DNA from: Volvariella volvacea V23 | Taxonomy: Eukaryota; Basidiomycota; Agaricomycetes; Agaricales; Pluteaceae | Reading direction: 5' to 3' | NCBI GenBank assembly: GCA_000349905.1 | Contig: KB722739.1 | Span: forward strand, 2,174,138-2,238,137 | DNA: 64,000 nt | In this document: positions 59,114-64,000 of the stretch, in pieces | How the letters are laid out: each line of letters begins with the position of its first letter | How positions within the stretch are numbered: position 1 is the first letter of the stretch | Program-made: the position numbers and the translations under genes | Notes under the pieces: model-generated | Seen by the model: only the letters and a program-made list of their open reading frames with translations | What the model was told of the DNA's origin: nothing | Database searches by the model: none

Positions 59114-59233
59114 GGGCGTTTAGCGCAGTGGTAGCGCGTATGCTTTGCATAGTGCCGTTCGGTAAAATGCGACCAGTTCTCCGACTGAGCTGGAATTTGT
59201 ATAAGGTCCAGGGTTCAATCCCCTGAACGTCCA
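59114..59233 (+). tRNA. tRNA-Ala(TGC) with intron, copy 3
   Basis: The exons are the same as copies 1 and 2. The 48 nt intron is largely different in sequence apart from its last ~8 bases (GGAATT side). A T6 run follows at 59234. Confidence 0.93.
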
Positions 59234-59348
59234 TTTTTTCTCACATATTTCGCAGATGTACTCCGCTAGACAAATGACATCACTAATGAGACAGAGAAAT
59301 GTATTTGCAGCGTTGAAAGCCCCTCTCGTTCGACCGTTGCATCTTACG

Positions 59349-60941
59349 ATGCCCACCAGAAAACGCGCGGATAAAGCTGAGAGTGCCAGCCAAGAAGGCG
59401 CCCGCCTCAGGCGCTCTGGGAGGAACAAAGGCTCTACGAATGGGACTCCTCATCACTCGAAAACTGACCCAGAGACCGTTAAACCAGAGGGCATCAGATC
59501 ACCACCTCGTAAACGCACAAAGCGAGAAGACGCAGGCGAGCAGACACGGCGCAGACGACGGCCTCGTGGCGAATACCAGCTCCAAGAGAGTGAGTCCATT
59601 TAAATGACTACCAGCCTACGTCTTTCGAACAAAATACAGGCATTATTGAGCGAGGACACATTTACTTCTTCTATCGTCCCAAAGTTGAAATCGAGGAGGT
59701 TTCTTCATATGACGACGTTCGAAACCTTCATATTCTACTCGTCCCACGGCCGCCACTGTTCAGCGTTTTGGCGGGTCAAGAGGAGGAGGGAAATGCGGCT
59801 GGCGGTGGTTCTTCTGCTAAGAAAGAGGGGCTGTCGGAGATGGAGGAGATGAAGGTGCTCGAGCCGGGTGCGGATGCTGTTCCCGCACCTGTTTCAAGGT
59901 CTACAAGTGGAGGAACACAGGAAAAGCAAAAGTGGAGACTGATTACGGTCGGGAAGAAGCAGATGCCTGTGCCTCGACACGTATCCAGCGATGATGACGG
60001 TGGAGGCCCCGGGGGAGATGCAGAGAATGAGGCGGAGCAGGGCGCTATTGAGAGGACGATGTTTTCCCGGAAGAAGGGTGTCTTCTGGGCTACTGTTACT
60101 GGTGTCGGAGATAACTTGAAGAGTCTGGAGGGTCTTGGCGAGTCTACCTATGAAACTAAAACGCGAGGTAATTATTCGTTGATAAACATGACTTGTCGCT
60201 GAAACGAACTTTGTTGCAGGTACTCGTCACCAGGGACCCGCACGTCTTCTTGCTCGTGGCGCGTACGCCATAGTTAACCGCCAACCAGGACCGCCATCAT
60301 CCCGCGTCTCTCACCTGGGTTATTTCATCTCCCATCCTCAACCTGAGCACTTTGGCGAAGTGCAACAGGAGCTGGGGATAGTAGAAGCAGCGGGATCATT
60401 CTTGGTGCAAGTCAAAAATCCCTTGGCCCCTGCGAATATTCCCATACATACGAAGCCGGCTCAGTATCCGAGGACTCTGATGAGGAATGTGTTTGGAACG
60501 GCTGAGTCGATGCTAGAGCGTGTCGGCGGTGGTGACGAGGGGCAGACCGGAGAGCCGGTCAAGGAGGAGGGAGGGGGCGACGAGACAGCTGTTGGTACCG
60601 CACGGTCGCAAGGAAATACAAAAGGTCGAGAGATCTATGGACTGAGGTTCACAGCATGTGAGACGCCAGAGCTATTAGATTACGAAGGCGCACAATTGCT
60701 TTTGATTGCATCTCGAGGGGGGCTTAAGGGTGTCGACATTGATCTGGGAGAGGGAAGAGGTGAAGGTAAGCTCTTGTGAGTCAGGAAACTGATACCACGT
60801 TCACCGTACGTACTTCATTCAGCAATGCAGGAAATAGAGGAGAAAGAGGGCGAGGAATACAACATCCAAGACGTGTTGGATGAACTTGGGTTGGAAGTTG
60901 GACAGGTCTATGTTGAGCCGTTGGAAGGGAAGTGGATTTGA
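59349..60941 (+). CDS. Conserved fungal protein of unknown function
   Basis: I cannot assign a function. Start MPTRKRADKAES; an upstream in-frame ATG at 59256 is only ~20 bp past the tRNA and is less likely. The N-terminal ~85 residues are strongly basic (SPPRKRTKRED, TRRRRRPRGE), like a nuclear signal. The second exon opens with IIERGHIYFFYRPKVEIEEV and DDVRNLHILLVPRP, then a Gly/Glu-rich linker, KWRLITVGKKQMPV, and RKKGVFWATVTGVGDNL. A third exon has GPARLLARGAYAIV, HLGYFISHP and GSFLVQVKNPL. It ends ...VYVEPLEGKWI at 60941. The pattern resembles a conserved ascomycete and basidiomycete protein sometimes labelled BTB-domain transcription factor, but I see no BTB motif. No membrane segment is seen. 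Confidence 0.82.
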
Positions 60942-61717
60942 GGACTTAGTAATCGCATTCAACTTGTATTTTTGGGACAGTTCACAGAGGACATGTATAT
61001 TTGGTTCCTCTCACGTATTTGCATTCATGCATCTTATCGCCCGTAGGCACAGACGAGACATTGACCCTCACTTGAGCACCAATTTTGAAAGAGTATGCAG
61101 CATTCCAGAATATTCTCCGGACCCGTTGCGATGCGTATGACATGAACTCTTACCAGCGCATTCAACCTGCAAGACCACGCCCAAACCCAAGCGCGGATCT
61201 TCATCCGGTAATGCGCGTCATTGAACACGGTCATCTCCGGAAACAGAACCGCGGGGGGTCGGAACATGTCCAAGCCAAAGGTGTGACATATAATGCCGCG
61301 GCAAATAATCAACGCGTACCTTTCTCGCGTCTTGAATTAATGTCCCGATAAAAACTCACAGATTTGCGCACTATACCCCTAATTTTGTCTCTACCGGCGT
61401 TACTCTCCCCCCTAGTAAGTGCACGGAGGCCATGAGGGACGTGTATACACGCCCGCAACACCCCCCAATTTTTGTCCAATCCGTCTGGTGCTTGGTCAGA
61501 CGCTTGGTAAGATCGCATATGCTCGCGTCTATCCCAAATCTCACGACGTGGAGTTGCCTGCCCTTGCGAGCATACGGGGATTTTCTTGTGAGCTCCACGC
61601 CGTGTCTTTTCAAAGTCCAAAGGAAGAATACCTACCGGATGGGCGTCGTATGAGTGTCAAGGCAAGATATTTTTGTTGAACACATTATTAATTCAGGCGT
61701 AAATGTAGCGTTCGAGG
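60942..61717. other. Intergenic, conserved gene to MDR gene 6
   Basis: Frames of up to 103 codons on both strands overlap each other and show no motif. No gene is supported. Confidence 0.45.
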
Positions 61718-61726
61718 GTATATAAG
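61718..61726 (+). promoter_or_regulatory. TATA box of MDR gene 6
   Basis: GTATATAAG lies about 70 nt upstream of the ATG at 61790. Confidence 0.55.
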
Positions 61727-61789
61727 AGGGGGCGTTAGAGCACGTCCAGCAGCGATATTCGCTCTCGTTCTTTGACTTGACGATATCCC

Positions 61790-63485
61790 ATGGCACCTGT
61801 TACCAACGGCCGTATTCTGTTCAAAGCCATCCCCGAAGGTGAACCGCCATCGTCCAGTCTTTACGTCCAACCCTGGAAACTGACATAGCACTAGGGTTTC
61901 CGATACCAAGCCAGCACATCGTCTACGACGCGTCGCAGACGATTGACCCAGGCACGGTTGAACTCGATGGCGGCTTTCTCGTGAAGACGCTGGTGGCCTC
62001 TATCGACCCTTACCTCAGGTCCCAGATGCGTCCATCTGACGTCGAGTCTTTCGTGGTGCGTGTCCTTGAGTCAGGTCGCGTTCTGTACAGCTCAGCGGCA
62101 AACATTTAGCCCCCATTCATCATCGGACAACCGTATGTGCTTCTCATATAGCTCTCAAGGACCCGGACACGACCACCGCCTCATTGACAGAATTTTCGGA
62201 TTCTCGGTTGGCCTGGTAGTGCGCTCAGAGAGTCCAGAAGTAAAAGCCGGCGACCATCTCTACGGATGGCTGAGTACGTGCTTGACCTACTTCACATTGA
62301 TTTTCGATGCTCACCCGGTGGCTGCTCAACAGCATACGAGGAGTACTCCGTCCACAAGTCCCTGAACGGGGGACCAGGCCCGTTCACGTTGACGATAATC
62401 GACAACAAGTTCAATTTGCCTTGGTCCGCTTATATTGGAGCAGCTGGGATGCCCGGTAAGCAGCCTCATTGAGACCATGTGCGAGTGGTAGGCTAAACAA
62501 CGGTAGGCGAGACGGCATACATGGGCTGGAAGGAATATGCCCACCCTGAAAAGGTGAGGCGAATCTTGGTTTAAGCAATTTTGACCTACCTCTTCGCGCA
62601 GGGCGAGACTGTGTTTGTCTCTTCGGGTGCCAGTACGTCTTAGCCTATACTTCTCGATCTATGATAATTAAACTGGGACATAGGTGCCGTTGGCTCGTAT
62701 GTAGCTTCCTTCTTCCCCAGATTTTTCGTGCCCGGAATTTTTAATGTCCGCGCTTAGCCTCGTTATTCAGCTCGCCAAGCAAGACGGGTTGAGGGTTATT
62801 GCATGCGCTGGCTCAGAGGAGAAACTCAGGTTTATGAAGGACCTAGGCGCCGACGTTGTTTTCAATTACAAGGACACGGATGCGAACGAGGTTCTAGCTC
62901 GTGAAGGACCCATAAATATGTGAGTGCATTCTACTGTTGCGATGACTCCAACTAAACTCTCTTGATTACTCGACACAGTTATTGGGACAACGTTGGTGGG
63001 AAGATGCTGGACGCGGCTCTGGAGGCATCAGCGGTAGGCGCGAGGATTATTGTCAGTTGCCATGCTATCTTCATTTTGCAATTGCTGACCTACGGCTGAT
63101 AGGAGTGCGGTCACATTTCAGGTAAGGAACATACCTCTTTCAGTAATTGGTCAAAAACCTATTCAACGAAAACAGGCTATAACACAGACTCAAGCGTGAA
63201 GGTTAGTCGCTCCTGCTTTGCATCCGTATCTGCTAATTCTCGTGTTGCTAGAATATGAAGCACGTCTTCGCTCGAGGCATCACCATCTACGGTTTCATTA
63301 TTACCTGGTTGGAGCAAAAGCACATCGAGGAATTCCGTCGAGTTGTACCGGCCGCCATCGCGGAAGGAAAACTCAAATTCAATGAGGAATTGACGGAAGG
63401 GCTGAGCAACGTTCCGCGAGTGATATTGGACGTGCAGCAGGGGAAGAATAAAGCAAAGTCTGTTGTTGTCGTAGCTAAGGAGTAG
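61790..63485 (+). CDS. MDR-family NADPH-dependent oxidoreductase, gene 6
   Basis: This is the closest paralog of gene 5 and appears intact. It starts MAPVTNGRILFKAIPEG. Blocks: DGGFLVKTLVASIDPYLRSQMRP, APFIIGQP, IFGFSVGLVVRSESPEVKAGDHLYGWL, YEEYSVHKSLNGGPGPF, LPWSAYIGAAGMPG, GETVFVSSGA-SAVGS (cofactor loop), VIACAGSEEKLRFMKDLGADVVFNY, YWDNVGGKMLDAALEAS, GITIYGFIITWLEQKHIEEF, KSVVVVAKE-stop at 63483-63485. Intron positions match gene 5 and the tandem array. The likely activity is NADPH-dependent reduction of activated C=C bonds; the true substrate is unknown. Genes 5 and 6 point away from each other with NOP12 and the conserved gene between them. Confidence 0.93.
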
Positions 63486-64000
63486 GGCGTCGATGTATGA
63501 ATAGATGCTAAAATGTCGATATCTGACGGTGACGCGTTCTATCTCCGGATGAAAGGGGCTGGATGCCCGAAGGGTTGGAGTGTTCCGTATCAAAAGCAAT
63601 TTTGGAAAATTGCTAAGGTGGGGTCTAGGGTATGATTATTGACCACGTCGTTCAACCTCTGAGCTCTTAGCTCATCAAAAATTATCCCTAGATGCACCTG
63701 ACGCACTTATTCGTCCAATATCAATGATTATTTGATTTAATTTACAACCGGTGCTGGCTCTCACTCAAGCTGTCAATCTTGGGGCTCAAAGCCTTGTTGC
63801 ACAATAACACATAAGGAAAGCGCTAAACACGCAGTAAAGACTAAATTGCGCTGCTATATTCGAAAGATAGGGAGGCAATCGAAGCGAAGCGCCCAAGCTG
63901 CTAAGCGTCAGGCGGCAAAACCCGAGGACCGCATTGCCCTAACCGATACCTTCCACAACTCTAGTGTATAGCCTGTTGTTGTAATTCCTTGGAATATGCG
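63486..64000. other. 3' flank of MDR gene 6 to window end
   Basis: No gene is recognised. A minus-strand frame at 63177-63599 is the shadow of MDR gene 6. Confidence 0.5.

Noticed and set aside
1..64000. CRISPR arrays, transposases, retroelement genes, plasmid or phage features
   Set aside because: None were recognised; direct repeats seen are explained by gene duplication, the 66 bp tandem unit or microsatellites.

Overview
The window reads as nuclear DNA of a mushroom-forming basidiomycete (Agaricomycetes). Genes are dense and cut by many 45-80 nt introns, the tRNA genes carry introns, and the content is typical of that group: membrane-anchored P450s, a non-reducing polyketide synthase (PKS) with a SAT domain, a tyrosinase with a C-terminal extension, a Zn2Cys6 regulator and fungal APC2 and Nop12 genes. 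Exon joins were read by hand from splice sites, reading frame and paralog comparison. There is one 100-N assembly gap, inside APC2. The genus cannot be named from the sequence alone.

Layout. 1-3.8 kb: two tandem P450 genes on the minus strand, the first running off the left edge. 4.4-7.6 kb: APC2, the cullin subunit of the anaphase-promoting complex. 8.3-10.5 kb: a third, intact P450 paralog on the plus strand. 11.2-16.3 kb: tRNA-Ala, an FAD-dependent amine-oxidase-like protein, tRNA-Trp and a tail-anchored RING protein. 18.3-21.1 kb: tyrosinase. 21.5-31.4 kb: four tandem MDR-family NADPH oxidoreductase genes, of which the first three carry clear lesions and only the fourth looks intact. 32.1-37.4 kb: two tandem DUF2235 (Tle1-like) alpha/beta hydrolases. 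37.6-44.3 kb: the PKS (SAT-KS-AT-PT-ACP-ACP-TE) on the minus strand. 46.9-50.0 kb: a transcription factor joining two C2H2-type fingers to a Zn2Cys6 cluster. 51-51.8 kb: a GFA/CENP-V zinc protein. 53.5-63.5 kb: two more tRNA-Ala genes, a relic of an MDR gene, two intact MDR genes of a second subtype, NOP12, and a conserved gene of unknown function.

The stretch from about 18 to 50 kb looks like a specialised-metabolism locus. The PKS would supply an aromatic (orsellinate-type) core; tyrosinase, P450s and MDR reductases could tailor it; the regulator sits upstream of and divergent from the PKS. This grouping is inferred from position only. APC2, NOP12, the RING gene and the tRNAs are housekeeping genes interleaved with it. 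The most striking sequence-level observations are very short exons kept in several genes (10 nt and 14 nt in the P450s, 5 nt in the FAD gene, 13 nt in a hydrolase), independent decay of three tandem MDR paralogs, and a perfect 66 bp duplication that begins exactly at a stop codon.
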